Source of the DNA: Puccinellia tenuiflora
Taxonomy: Eukaryota > Streptophyta > Magnoliopsida > Poales > Poaceae
Direction: 5' to 3'
DNA length: 64,000 nucleotides
NCBI GenBank assembly: GCA_012064385.1
Contig: QRDG01000060.1
Coordinates: 1,100,814 to 1,164,813 of the forward strand
Positions within the stretch are counted from its first letter, which is position 1. Every line of letters begins with the position of its first letter. The notes under the pieces were generated by a model. That model was not told the DNA's origin, ran no database searches, and was given only the letters and a program-made list of their open reading frames with translations. Below are positions 49,791-60,903 of this stretch, piece after piece. Made by a program: the position numbers and the translations under genes.

Positions 49791-51998
49791 GTAATACCCC
49801 AGCATTTAGGATCTATCAAAGGGTAGAAATAGGATTTTGTGCATCTGCATGCATGCATCTGAAAAACCTGAATAAATTTTTCGCAAACTAAAACCCTGGA
49901 GTGATCGGAGTCTTATCACCTTCATGACTTAGGGTTTAGCTCATTCTAGGTGAACTCGACGAATTCCGGCATGACCTCTAGGTATTTTACTTGTTATGGG
50001 AATTTTACTTTATTGAATATAAGAATAATATTTAAACTCAAATGAAATTCAAAAATTAAAATACATATATTTATAATAAATAATCCACAAACGAAATAAT
50101 AGTTGAATAATAAATCAAATAATTATAAACACATGATTACAACTCTGAATTATGGAATAAGATAAAGCAAATAACTTTATTGATTAATCACAATAATACA
50201 TTGTCTTTACAATTGTTACAGCAAGAAAAGTTAATACAAATGTCTTAAGTAATTATTTTCCTAAACTAAACACCTTGTATTCATTCCATCTTCCAAATTT
50301 CTCTTATCTTTAAATCCATTCCAGCTTCATATCTGTTTCCTGCAAAACAAAAAGAAAAGAAAAATACAGAAATAAAAGGAGAAAGGATTAGGGTTTGGGT
50401 TAGGATTTTACTCTCAGGTTGGCAGACTAATGATCTGCTAATTCATCCTTGAGTTAGTTCAAAAGGGGCAAAGTATAATATCTGTTCTAATTCAATTTGA
50501 AAATGCCTCAGAACCACATCACAGGCAGCAGCAAAATCCACTTGGCAAGCCAAAAGAGTGAACCACACGGGGATAATACCAAACCAACCGAAGCCTAGCT
50601 TCCCAGATCAAAAGATCTGGAGAAGCAAGCAGGCAGCTTACAAGGCAGGCAGCACACTCATGCATGGAGGAGCACCTTGCTGTCAACACAGCAACACCCC
50701 AAAGGGAATAAGAGCAAGGAATCGTAGCAGCTACAACCAGCAGCCATTTCATTCACAGAGAGCACCAGCTTGACCTCTACAGAGCACATCACCAAAACAC
50801 ACCACAGTTCATCACAAAAACCTCAGATCCAGCCATATTTCTCCACTGATCTTCCTCTGAGAGCCAAGCAAGATGGGGTAGTATTAATCAAGAGCAAGCT
50901 GGAGCAAGGAGGGAAGGACAGGACCTAGAAGGAAGCAGCTGGAGCTAGGAGGAGAAGGCCAGGAGCTAGAGGGGAGTAGCTGGAGCATGAGGAGCAGGCC
51001 AGCAAGGGAAGCCAACAACAGATCCACAAGAAACACCACAGCCACCATCTCAAATCACCAAGAGGTTGATCCTCTAATTTTCTTTAGCAAATACATTGGC
51101 TAAATACTCATCTGTGGTTTGGATGGGGATATGTTCCCTCAGATTTGCAAATAGAGGTTATGCATATGCATCACAGGAAATTAAAACTCACAAGCTAGCA
51201 TCCATCCTTATCAAATGAAAGGCCTCAGTCTGTGCATCATAGGCAGGGGTCAATATCAAGCATTCTGGGCAAAGGCATATTACCATATCTGACAAAGGAG
51301 TGCATCAGTGTAGAGCACATATCCAATACTTGGATTGCTGGGCACATATCCACAAAGGAGAGCACCTCAAGCACAATCCCATGAACTAGGAGACTGGAAT
51401 AACTGAACTAGGGCACATATGTGCTCTAGAAGAAGCACAGGAAAGCATAAAGGAATTTCCGAAGCTAAGTTTATTAGCTAGCTTCTGTGTAACTCATTTG
51501 GAGGCCTCACAACATGCTTAGCTAAATCAATTAGCTATAGAAATAATTTCACACTTGCACAAAGCTCAAAGCACAGCTATGGCAACATATCAAGTGAGAT
51601 CCATCAGAGCAGCAGCACACCTCTGAACCTAAAGGTTCATAGTAGCACACACCTGCCCACAGCCAGTATCAAGACATGGATTCAGATAAGTAGCAGCTGA
51701 CACATAGCATCACAACCACTGCCACCAGCTAGAACAGCTCCACTAAAGGCTAGAGGAGCATCACAATATCATCCAGTATCATCACAGAAGCAACAGAAGA
51801 ACTCATCACCTAAACAACAACAAAACCTAAAATTACAGCTACACATTTAGCATCACAGAGCAGGGCTCAAAGGCCAGGAGAGGGAGCTAGATGAGAGTAG
51901 GAGAGAGGGAGAGAAACTTACCAGTGCCCTAGGCCGTAACGCCAGGACGACGGGGTAGTGCCCGTGTGGTCCTAGAGGAGGACCAAGGGATGACGCGA
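49791..51998. other. Unassigned non-coding region, possibly a solo LTR
   Basis: 2.2 kb with no ORF above 83 codons that looks coding. It begins TGTAATACCCCAGC, a start seen in some large Gypsy LTRs. 49980-50330 is very AT-rich; 50510-51900 is rich in CAGCA/AGCAGC words. The matching end of an LTR could not be found, and no second copy is in the window. Confidence 0.3.
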
Positions 51999-53034
51999 TG
52001 ATATGGGGTGGCCCGATCTTCTCAGTGAGCGGTGGTAGATGGATGATGATGATGGGTAACTTGCGAGATTGCGACGAACTCTCCGGCTGCTCCCCTGTTG
52101 CCAATGCAACAACTCTTCAACCCAATGGATATTCGCGACGCCTCACACCGATGCAACGTAGCCGCCGGCCACGAAGCGGTTTCTGCGATCTACTAATTCC
52201 CAATGGAACAACAGATCACACTCAAACTTTGGTAGCAATAACCTCCAGATTGAAACAAAGTGGAGGGGTGAATTTCTAATCGAAGCAAAGAGGAATTCTA
52301 GTATAGATGAATGCTTAGCAATCCAATCTAGGGTTTAATAAAAACGTGGTCTGACCCTCTCTAGCAGCCGCTCCTATCCTTAAATAGGAGCCAAACCGAC
52401 CTAACACGGAAAACCTAACTTGGTTCTGACTCGAACAGGTACAAACCGACCCAAAAGTGGGTTCGGCCGAAATCTGGCGCGCATGCCGGGTCCAGGCCGG
52501 GCTTAGGCCGGGGCAAGGGGGGCCAGGATTTGCATGGCATGCCTAGCCGGCCTGGCCGTGTACATGCCCGGCCTAAACTTGTCTGAAGCCGGGCGAAGGC
52601 CGGACGCTTCGGGCACCTGGCCGGCCTAGGCCGGGCTTGGGCCGGCCTTCCTGCGTCTCGGAGGCCGGGGGCTTCGGGTGCCTGGCCGGCCTAGCCGGGC
52701 TGCCTGTGTTTCTTCTTCTTTCCTCCTTGCGCATTCCTCCCGCTCCTCCCTCGCGCCATAGGTGTCGTTGTGCTCCGATTCTTGCTGCTCCTCTGGTCCT
52801 CCTCCAATGCTTGTGTTATCAACAACCCTAATCATACACAAATGCATAGACTTAGGCAGTATAAAGTTCTCATTATCACAAACATCATATTCAATAAAGA
52901 GTGAGTTCACCTGTTGTCCAAGTAGCTTGGCACGAGCTCTCGTCATCGGTCCAATCCTCACTTCATTGGGCTTGTCTTGAGCAGCAACCTCATCGATAGG
53001 AGCGAAAGATAAAGGACTAGGGATGTCCTCATCA
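51999..53034 (-). repeat. 3' LTR of element G'
   Basis: 1036 bp, TGATGAGGACATCCC to CCCCATATCA on the minus strand. The first 409 bp encode the pol C-terminus. A CCGGCC-rich stretch at 52485-52700 recalls the arrays of F and I. Its U5 matches G. Confidence 0.85.
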
Positions 53035-53619
53035 TCCTCCCCCCCTTGAAAAGGCGTCGACCTCGACGCGTCAAGGTCTTCTCCAGCATATGGCGTCAAA
53101 TCAGCAACATTGAAAGTATTACTGACACCAAACTCAGTTGTAGGAAGATCTATCTTGCATGCATTATCATTTATCTTGGCAAGGACCTTGAAAGGACCAT
53201 CACCCCGCGGCATCAATTTGGACTTACGCTGAACAGGAAATCTGTCTTTACGAAAGTGCACCCAAACCATGTCACCGGGTTGAAAGATCACCTCCTTTCT
53301 CTTCTTGTTGACACGAGCTGCATTGTACTTGCCTTTCTTCTCAATTGCCTCTTTAGTCTTCTCATGTATCTATCTCACAAAATATGCACGCTTCGATGCC
53401 TCCATGTTGACTCTCTCATGTAATGGAAGCGGCAGCAAGTCAAGTGGAGTAATGGGTTTGAAACCATACACCACCTCAAACGGACATAGTTATGTGGTAG
53501 AATGTACCGCCCTGTTATATGCAAACTCCACATGCGGCAAACAGTCTTCCCACTCACGCAAGTTCTTCTTGATCATGTCTCGCAGCAACGTTGATAGTGT
53601 GCGATTTACCACCTCCGTT
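52626..53619 (-). pseudogene. Integrase C-terminal end of G', broken
   Basis: From 53291 a frame of 221 codons: FQPGDMVWVHFRKDRFP, PRGDGPFKVL, FNVADLTPY, SRSTPFQGGEDD (polypurine tract), GPMTRARAKLLGQQV, then an Arg/Pro-rich end where the frame crosses the CCGGCC stretch. Between 53292 and 53619 the integrase core end is recognisable (CPFEVVYGFKP-like, about 53480), with an in-frame TAG near 53372 and other lesions. The other part of the integrase is at 56784-57427. Confidence 0.8.
53615..53619. repeat. Target-site duplication of the A-derived array, left copy
   Basis: CCGTT, identical to 56784-56788. Removing the insertion restores continuous integrase sequence of G', as seen by comparison with G. 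Confidence 0.9.
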
Positions 53620-54157
53620 TGATATGGGCACGACGGAGGAGTTGAAGCCCAATTTCAGGACTCCACCAAGCTAGATGTATTAGTCGTGTGTTGCTATTTT
53701 AAATAATTAGAGTTTTGATAATTATGAGTTTGGGCTTGGTTTAGGCCTGTCCAACCAAGTCAAGGTAGGGTCCACTAGTAGGGCGGTACTGTAGCGAGGT
53801 ACTGTAGCGAGGTCCTGTAGCACCCCTCCCCTCCATATAAGGCTAGGGGCTGCGAGTTAGAAGGGGGTTCAGAAAATTAGGTTTAAACTATCACGTGTGA
53901 TTGTGGTGTATCATCCCTCCGGGGACGGCGCTGCCGTATTATCTATCATATTTATATCACTGCGAGGGTTCTTGTGTTCATCAAGGATTATCAGGCTCAG
54001 GTTTTGAGGCGTGGTGTTTATCTCCACGTTGCTTGCTAGATTCGTTCCTCTTCTCCAAGTTTGCGTTCATCGTGTAATTGGGAGAATTATTAGCTTGGTT
54101 GTCTCGCTGTGAAAGATCGGGCAAAACTCTAGGATCGACGGGGTTGATCCTTTATCA
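53620..54157 (+). repeat. First LTR of the A-derived array
   Basis: 538 bp, starts TGATATGGGCACGACGGAGG. Three 13-bp repeats (53785-53823), then CCATATAAGG. It ends TTTATCA, followed by a primer site and then by a second LTR-end/primer-site copy (54158-54199). Confidence 0.85.
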
Positions 54158-54199
54158 TTTGGTATCAGAGCCCCTTGATCCTTATCATGTGGTATCAGA
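54158..54199 (+). promoter_or_regulatory. Doubled LTR end and primer-binding site
   Basis: TGGTATCAGAGC at 54160 is followed by CCTTGATCCTTATCA and a second TGGTATCAGA at 54190. The spacing is 30 bp. The same arrangement occurs at 55485-55526. Copies 1 and 3 and the last LTR have a single LTR end. Confidence 0.85.
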
Positions 54200-54872
54200 T
54201 TTCTGGGTTGTTCACGGCGAGGTTGTGTTGATCGATCTCATCTAGATCGGTTGACTTGGAGGAGTTTGCGGCTCCTGTTGGTGGAGATCCCTTTGCATCA
54301 AGGCTGATCTGCTGGGCAGCTTCTGTTGGAGGAGATTGCTTTGAATCAAGGCTTGCTCCACGTAGTGAAGAGATCAGATCCCGACGTGGACAGCTAGAGT
54401 GCTTTTGGTGGTGGCGGCCACGAGGAAGGAGCAGCAGCTTCAATCACGTGTTCTGCCTGGTCCAGAAACGACTGTCGACTTGTTCGGGAAACCCTGATCT
54501 GTATGTGACGAATCGGGACCTGGGAAGCTACCCATTGGAAAGTACACAAAATTTCCTTTCCAAAGAGTATTTACTTGCCTGATTCGGACTTCGTACGAGA
54601 AAATTACGTCCGTTTCAAATTCAGAGCTTCTGTCTGTCCGCGAGTCCGAGTTTGGGCCGAAGTCCCTGCCGCGGCAGAGAATTCCTGTTTTTTCCCTGCC
54701 GCGATAGCCTTTGCCAGAATCTGACTCGAAAACGAGTCCGTTTTTCGCTTGCCGAGCGTATAATCGCCGGCCGAATACCTGTCCGCGACCAGATCTCCTG
54801 CCGCGGCACAAAAATCTGTTGTTTTCTCTGCCGCAGCAGAATCAAGTTGGAAAGGAGTTCTTGTTTGCCGAG

Positions 54873-55007
54873 ATGGTTTCTTTGAGTTCTGCTCGTGTGG
54901 TTGATAAGTCAGAGGATGTATATCATGACTACACTACTGTCATGGTAGGATTCAAATTAGATCCCACAAAATTAGATGTATTAGTCGTGTGTTGCTATTT
55001 TAAATAA
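54873..55007 (+). pseudogene. Truncated family A gag start fused to LTR sequence, unit 1
   Basis: ATG at 54873. The first 33 or so codons contain DVYHDYTTVMVGFKLD, which matches the gag start of copy 3 (DVYHDYTTVVIGLALD). The frame then runs into the LTR at 54973 and stops. The deletion removed the rest of gag and protease. Identical arrangement at 56200-56334. Confidence 0.75.
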
Positions 55008-55484
55008 TTAGAGTTTTGATAATTATGAGTTTGGGCTTGGTTTGGGCCTGTCCAACCAAGTCAAGGTAGGGTCCACTAGTAGGGAGGTACTGTAGCGCGG
55101 TCCTGTAGCGCGGTACTGTAGCGCGGTACTGTAGCGAGGTCCTGTAGCACCCCTCCCCTCCATATAAGGCTAGGGGCTGCGAGTTAGAAGGGGGTTCAGA
55201 AAATTAGGTTTAAACTATCACGTGTGATTGTGGTGTATCATCCCTCCGGGGACGGCGCTGCCGTATTATCTATCATATTTATATCGCTGCGAGGGTTCTT
55301 GTGTTCATCAAGGATTATCAGGCTCAGGTTTTGAGGCGTGGTGTTTATCTCCACGTTGCTTGCTAGATTCGTTCCTCTTCTCCAAGTTTGCGTTCATCGT
55401 GTAATTGGGAGAATTATTAGCTTGGTTGTCTCGCTGTGAAAGATCGGGCAAAACTCTAGGATCGACGGGATTGATCCTTTATCA
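54973..55484 (+). repeat. Second LTR of the A-derived array, lacking 52 bp at its start
   Basis: Begins TAGATGTATTAGTCG, equal to 53672 of the first LTR. Five 13-bp repeats (55086-55150) against three in the neighbours, which exactly accounts for the 26-bp length difference. Confidence 0.85.
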
Positions 55485-55526
55485 TTTGGTATCAGAGCCC
55501 CTTGATCCTTATCATGTGGTATCAGA

Positions 55527-56299
55527 TTTCTGGGTTGTTCACGGCGAGGTTGTGTTGATCGATCTCATCTAGATCGGTTGACTTGGAGGAGTTTGCGGCT
55601 CCTGTTGGTGGAGATCCCTTTGCATCAAGGCTGATCTGCTGGGCAGCTTCTGTTGGAGGAGATTGCTTTGAATCAAGGCTTGCTCCACGTAGTGAAGAGA
55701 TCAGATCCCGACGTGGACAGCTTGAGTGCTTTTGGTGGTGGCGGCCACGAGGAAGGAGCAGCAGCTTCAATCACGTGTTCTGCCTGGTCCAGAAACGACC
55801 GTCGACTTGTTCGGGAAACCCTGATCTGTATGTGACGAATCGGGACCTGAGAAGCTACCCATTGGAAAGTACACAAAATTTCCTTTCCAAAGAGTATTTA
55901 CTTGCCTGATTCGGACTTCGTACGAGAAAATTACGTCCGTTTTAAATTCAGAGCTTCTGTCTGTCCGCGAGTCCGAGTTTGGGCCGAAGTCCCTGCCGCG
56001 GCAGAGAATTCCTGTTTTTTCCCTGCCGCGATAGCCTTTGCCAGAATCTGACTCGAAAACGAGTCCGTTTTTCGATTGCCGAGCGTATAATCGCCGGCCG
56101 AATACCCGTCCGCGACCAGATCTCCTGCCGCGGCACAAAAATCTGTTGTTTTCTCTGCTGCAGCAGAATCAAGTTGGAAAGGAGTTTTTGTTTGCCGAGA
56201 TGGTTTCTTTGAGTTCTGCTCGTGTGGTTGATAAGTCAGAGGATGTATATCATGACTACACTACTGTCATGGTAGGATTCAAATTAGATTCCACAAAAT
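55527..56299 (+). other. Second leader and gag start of the A-derived array
   Basis: Copy of 54200-54972 with few differences, including a truncated gag start at 56200. The apparent 80-120 codon ORFs on both strands here occur in both units because the units are copies, and none has a recognisable domain. Confidence 0.75.
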
Positions 56300-56783
56300 T
56301 AGATGTATTAGTCATGTGTTGCTATTTTAAATAATTAGAGTTTTGATAATTATGAGTTTGGGCTTGGTTTAGGCCTGTCCAACCAAGTCAAGGTAGGGTC
56401 CACTAGTAGGGCGGTACTGTAGCGCGGTACTGTAGCGAGGTCCTGTAGCACCCCTCCCCTCCATATAAGGCTAGGGGCTGCGAGTTAGAAGGGGGTTCAG
56501 AAAATTAGGTTTAAACTATCACGTGTGATTGTGGTGTATCATCCCTCCGGGGACGGTGCTGCCGTATTATCTATCATATTTATATCGCTGCGAGGGTTCT
56601 TGTGTTCATCAAGTATTATCAGGCTCAGGTTTTGAGGCGTGGTGTTTATCTCCACGTTGCTTGCTGGATTCGTTTCTCTTCTCCAGGTTTGCGTTCATCG
56701 TGTAATTGGGAGAATTATTACCTTGGTTGTCTCGCTGTGAAAGATCGGGCAAAACTCCGGGATCATCCGCTTGATCCTTATCA
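56300..56783 (+). repeat. Third LTR of the A-derived array
   Basis: Same 52-bp loss at the start, three 13-bp repeats (56413-56451), and a normal single end CCTTATCA flush with the CCGTT duplication. Confidence 0.85.
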
Positions 56784-57427
56784 CCGTTTGACCATCAGTT
56801 TGGGGATGACAAGTGGTACTGAAGAGCAGCTTCGTTCCCAGCTTGCCCCAAAGTGTCTTCCAAAAGTAACTCATGAACTTGACGTCTCGATCAGAAACAA
56901 TCATCTTGGGTACTCCATGTAAGCGCACGATGTCCCTGAAAAACAGATTAGCAATATGCGACGCATCATCGCTTTTGTGGCAGGCAATAAAGTGTGACAT
57001 CTTAGAAAAACGATCCACTACCACAAAAATAGAATCATGTCCTCTCCTGGTTCTAGGCAATCCTAACACAAAATCCATGCTTATGTCCTCCATGGAGTTG
57101 TAGGTGCAGGAAGAGGAGTATACAAACCATGAGGCTTCAGCTTGGACTTTGCCTTGTTGCAAGTGATGCAACGCTTAACAAACCTGTCTACATCCCGCCT
57201 CATCCTTGGCCAATAAAAGTGATCAACCAACATCAGTAACGTCTTCTCACATCCAAAGTGTCCCATCAAACCGCCACCATGAGATTCCTGCAACAACAGC
57301 AAACGCACGGACGATTCTGGCACACATAATTTGTTAGCTCTAAACAAGTATCCATCATGCATATGGTATTTTCCCCAAGCTTTCACAGCAGAACACTTAG
57401 CAAAAGGCATGAAAAAATCTGTATCAT
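56784..57427 (-). pseudogene. Integrase core of G', broken
   Basis: Zinc-binding part (GGGLMGHFGCEKT, CITCNKAK) in the frame 57533-57081 and catalytic core (ISMDFVLGLPRTRRGHDS, VSDRDVKFMSYFW, HPQTDGQT) in the frame 57171-56784, with a frameshift near 57100. It ends left at the CCGTT site of the A-derived array and right at C copy 2. Confidence 0.82.
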
Positions 57428-58349
57428 TGATATGGCTAAGGTAGTCCGATCTTTCGATGAGATAGAGATACGTCGATTCTGGTGGAGTTCGACCTTGGCG
57501 ATCCGACTTCCACGTACAAGTACGCAGCGCCAATGCAATCGCTAAACCAATCTCCGGGAGTTACCGATCCTGCAGCAGCATGATCAGCCTGACCAATCGG
57601 TCTAGTTCTACCTGCGATCGAGGAACAAGTAAGAACCAAAGATGCAATCACATAATTGCGGATGAAGTATGAGCTTTATTGAAAAGGCGGGATTCCGTAA
57701 GCGGTCTTGATCTGGTCGTTGGACAGAAACCGAGTACACGAAGTTGCAGCAGTTGGCTAACTTTTAACTAAACAAAATCCGAGTCTAAAGGACGACCTAA
57801 TGGGGGGTATATAAGGAGGAGAGGTGTGGGATTTCGTCCAGCCATGGGGTGGCGGCCGAATCCTACCCTAGGAAGGCTTTCCTCCTTAGATACAGACTCT
57901 AAAACTGCTTATTAAAAGGTATCTCAAAAATACATGGGCCTGGCCCAAAAACGAGGTGGCGCAGCACCTATGAAAAGCCTTGGACGAAATTCATTAATTG
58001 ATATCTTCTAAAATTCGTCCAAGCCTTCAAGCATCTTTATGGTGGCTTCAAATCACGGTAGTCTCCATTGGTAGCGTCATCATCTTCGTTGGTTGCACTC
58101 CTGCTGCCATCTCCTCCAACGTACATGCTCCATAGCTTGTCCCTCTCATCCATGCTTGGTCCATCATTCCTAAGAGAGACAAACACATTTGATTTAGGCA
58201 GCATCATATTCTCATGAATATTAGGACTAGCTTGTAAGAACGAAAGTACCTGTTGATTAAGTTGACGTGCACGAGCTCTAGTCATAGGTCCGTGTAATGT
58301 AGGTGGTGTAGTAGTGGCGGTTGCATCTATAGCAGGGATGTCCTCATCA
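57428..58349 (-). repeat. 3' LTR of C copy 2
   Basis: 922 bp, closely similar to 32955-33872. TGATGAGGACATCCC to GCCATATCA on the minus strand. About 104 codons of pol C-terminus lie inside it. Confidence 0.87.
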
Positions 58350-59521
58350 TCCTCCCCTTCTTGAATTGAAGTCGTCCTCGACGCCATCTCATCATTCTCT
58401 CCCAAATATGGCTTCAAATCTGCAATGTTAAATGCGGGACTAACCCCAAAATCTGCAGGCAACTCAAGTTTATATGCATTATCATTTATTTTCTCTAACA
58501 CCTTAAAAGGACCATTAGCTCGTGGCATTAACTTGGACTTGCGCAAATCAGGAAAACAATCTTTGCGCAAATGTAACCAAACAAGATCTCCAGGTTCAAA
58601 CACAATTTTCTTTCTCCCCTTATCCCCATACATTTTATATTTTGCATTCATGCGTTCAATATTTTCTTTAACAGTGGCACGCAACTTTAACACCAAATCA
58701 GCACGTTGTGTAGCATCTAGATCATTTGGCACCGATGATGGAAGAGGCAATAAATCAATAGGTGCACGAGGAACAAAACCATACACAACCTCAAAAGGAC
58801 ACATTTTAGTAGTAGAATGCATGGAACGATTATAAGCAAATTCGATATGAGGCAAGCATTCTTCCCACTTTTTAAAATTCTGTTTTAAAACAGCCCTTAA
58901 CATAGTAGACAAAGTTCTATTAACCACTTCAGTTTGCCCATCAGTTTGGGGATGACATGTACTACTAAATAGCAACTTAGTTCCCAACTTTGCCCATAAG
59001 CATCTCCAAAAATGGCTAAGAAATTTAGTGTCACGATCTGAAACTATAGTATTTGGCACACCATGCAAACGAACAATTTCACGAAAGAACAAATCAGCAA
59101 CATATGTGGCATCATCAGTTTTGTGATAGGGAATAAAGTGTGCCATTTTTTAAAATCTATCCAGAACAACAAAAATACTATCCCTCCCCTTCTGTGTGCG
59201 AGGCAATCCCAAAACAAAGTCCATAGAAATATCCTCCCAAGGCACACTAGGGACAGGAAGAGGCATATATAAACTATGTGGATTAAGACGTGACTTAGCT
59301 TTTTGACATGTTGTGCAGCGACCAACAAATCTCTCAATGTCCCGACGCATCCGTGGCCAAAAGAAGTGTGCAGCAAGGACGTCCTCCGTCTTCTTCACAC
59401 CAAAATGACCCATCAATCCTCCTCCATGTGCTTCCTGCAACAACAAAAGACGAACGGAACTATCTGGAATGCAAAGTTTGTTAGCGCGGAACACAAATCC
59501 ATCATTGAGGACGAATTTGTT
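58037..59521 (-). pseudogene. Integrase and C-terminus of C copy 2 (one stop)
   Basis: Integrase zinc site (GGGLMGHFGVKKT ... CTTCQKAK) and first catalytic Asp (ISMDFVLGLP) in 59494-59150, then an in-frame TAA after VVLDRF. The 369-codon frame 59146-58037 has the remaining catalytic residues (VSDRDTKF, HPQTDGQTE), PRANGPFKVL, FNIADLKPY, SRTTSIQEGEDD (polypurine tract) and GPMTRARARQLNQQV, ending GDYRDLKPP within the LTR. No chromodomain seen. Confidence 0.88.
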
Positions 59522-60903
59522 TCAAGTTCTCCCTTCTTTACAATTCTGCAACACATCTTTGAAATCAACATCATGTATATATTGTTCTTTAATGGTTTCC
59601 AATCCAAAAATTTTGAAGTCAAGCTGAGACAACATAGTATAGCGTCGTGATAAAGCATCAGCAATAACATTGTCTTTACCCTTTTTGTGTTTAATGACAT
59701 AAGGAAAAGACTCAATAAATTCAACCCACTTAGCATGACAACGGTTCAGTTTTGCTTGACTACGAATATGCTTTAAAGATTCATGATCAGAATGTATAAC
59801 AAATTCTTTAGGCCATAAATAATGTTGCCGAGTTTCTAAAGTCCGAACAAGAGCATATAATTCCTTATCATAAGTTGAATAGTTCAGACTAGTCCCACTC
59901 AAATTTTCACTAAAATATGCAACAGGTTTTCCATCTTGTAATAACACACCTCCCAACCCAATTCCACTAGCATCACATTCAAGCTCAAAAGTCTTATTAA
60001 AATCAGGAAGTTGGAGCAAAGGAGCATGTGTTAACTTATCTTTCAATAGCATGAAAGCCCCCTGTTGTGCATTGCCCCAAACAAAGGGCACGTCCTTCTT
60101 TGTAAGCTCATTCAGCGGCGCTGCAGTAGACCCAAAGTCTTTGACAAAACGCCGGTAGAACCCAGCGAGGCCAATGAAACTCCTCACTTGGGTGACCGTT
60201 AGCGGAGTCGGCCAACTCGAAATCGCCTCAATCTTTGCGGGATCCACTTCAATGCCCTACGCGGTAACAACATAGCCAAGAAACACAACTCGATCGGTGC
60301 AAAAGGTGCACTTCTCAAGGTTACCAAATAAACGTGCAGCACGCAAAGCATCAAAAACAGCACGCAAATGAGCCACATGATCCTCTAAAGATTTGTTGTA
60401 AATCAATATATCATCAAAGTAGACCACCACAAAACGTCCAATGAAAGCACGCAAAACTTCATGCATTAATCTCATGAAAGTACTAGGAGCATTAGTTAAA
60501 CCAAAAGGCATCACTAACCACTCATAGAGACCAAATTTTGTTTTGAATGCTGTTTTCCATTCATCTCCTAATTTCATATGAATTTGGTGGTAACCACTAT
60601 GCAAATCAACTTTAGAGAACATGGTAGAGCCACTCAATTCATCAAGCATATCATCCAAATGTAGTATAGGGTGTCTATAACGAATTGTGATATTATTAAT
60701 AGCCCTACAATCAGTACACATGCGAGAAGAACCAGCTTTCTTTGGTACCAAAATAATAGGAACAACACATGGACTAATAACCTTTGTCGAGTAGTTCTTG
60801 AATTTGTCGTTCAATCTCTTTCGTCTCCTCAGGGTTGGTACGGTAGGCTGCACGGTTTGGAAGCGAAGCACCCGGTATGAGATCAATTTGGTGCTCTATT
60901 CCT
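59522..60903 (-). pseudogene. RT and RNase H of C copy 2 (stop and frameshifts)
   Basis: RT in 60886-60257: MCTDCRAINNITI, KVDLHSGYHQIHM, catalytic YFDDILIYNKS; a TAG replaces a glutamine codon before GIEVDPAKIE. RNase H in 60247-59522: YDKELYALVRTLE, HSDHESLKH, then a frameshift at about 59522. About 14 bp are deleted near 60775 relative to copy 1, shifting the frame between the RT linker (GIEHQIDLIPGA) and the RT core. Confidence 0.87.

Larger units (their letters stand above)
53620..56783 (+). mobile_element. Family A deletion derivative in tandem: LTR-leader-LTR-leader-LTR
   Basis: Plus-strand insertion of 3164 bp with flush LTR ends and a CCGTT target duplication. Contents: full LTR (53620-54157), leader and first 33 gag codons, LTR lacking its first 52 bp (54973-55484), the same leader and gag start again, and a third LTR with the same 52-bp loss (56300-56783). 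The two units repeat with a period of 1327 bp and are almost identical. Protease, most of gag and the polypurine tract are gone. Confidence 0.88.
51999..57427 (-). mobile_element. CRM-like Gypsy element G', 3' half, carrying an A-derived insertion
   Basis: Minus strand: integrase (57427-56784), interrupted by the A-derived array (53620-56783), then integrase end and C-terminus, polypurine tract (53035-53050) and 3' LTR (51999-53034). At 57427 it is cut by C copy 2, so RT and 5' parts should lie right of the window. Coding sequence is related to G but has several stops and frameshifts. Confidence 0.85.
57428..60903 (-). mobile_element. CRM-like Gypsy element C, copy 2 (3' part)
   Basis: Minus strand: partial RT, RNase H, integrase, C-terminus, polypurine tract (58350-58365) and 3' LTR (57428-58349). 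The left end is flush in G' integrase. The right end is cut by element I at 60904 (probable target duplication TTCCT at 60899-60903), so gag and protease should lie beyond the window. It supplies the part of the family deleted in copy 1. Confidence 0.87.

Noticed and set aside
54195..56212. Repeated ORFs of 74-123 codons in the A-derived array
   Set aside because: They appear twice only because the 1327-bp unit is duplicated. They lie in the leader, run on both strands, and show no domain.
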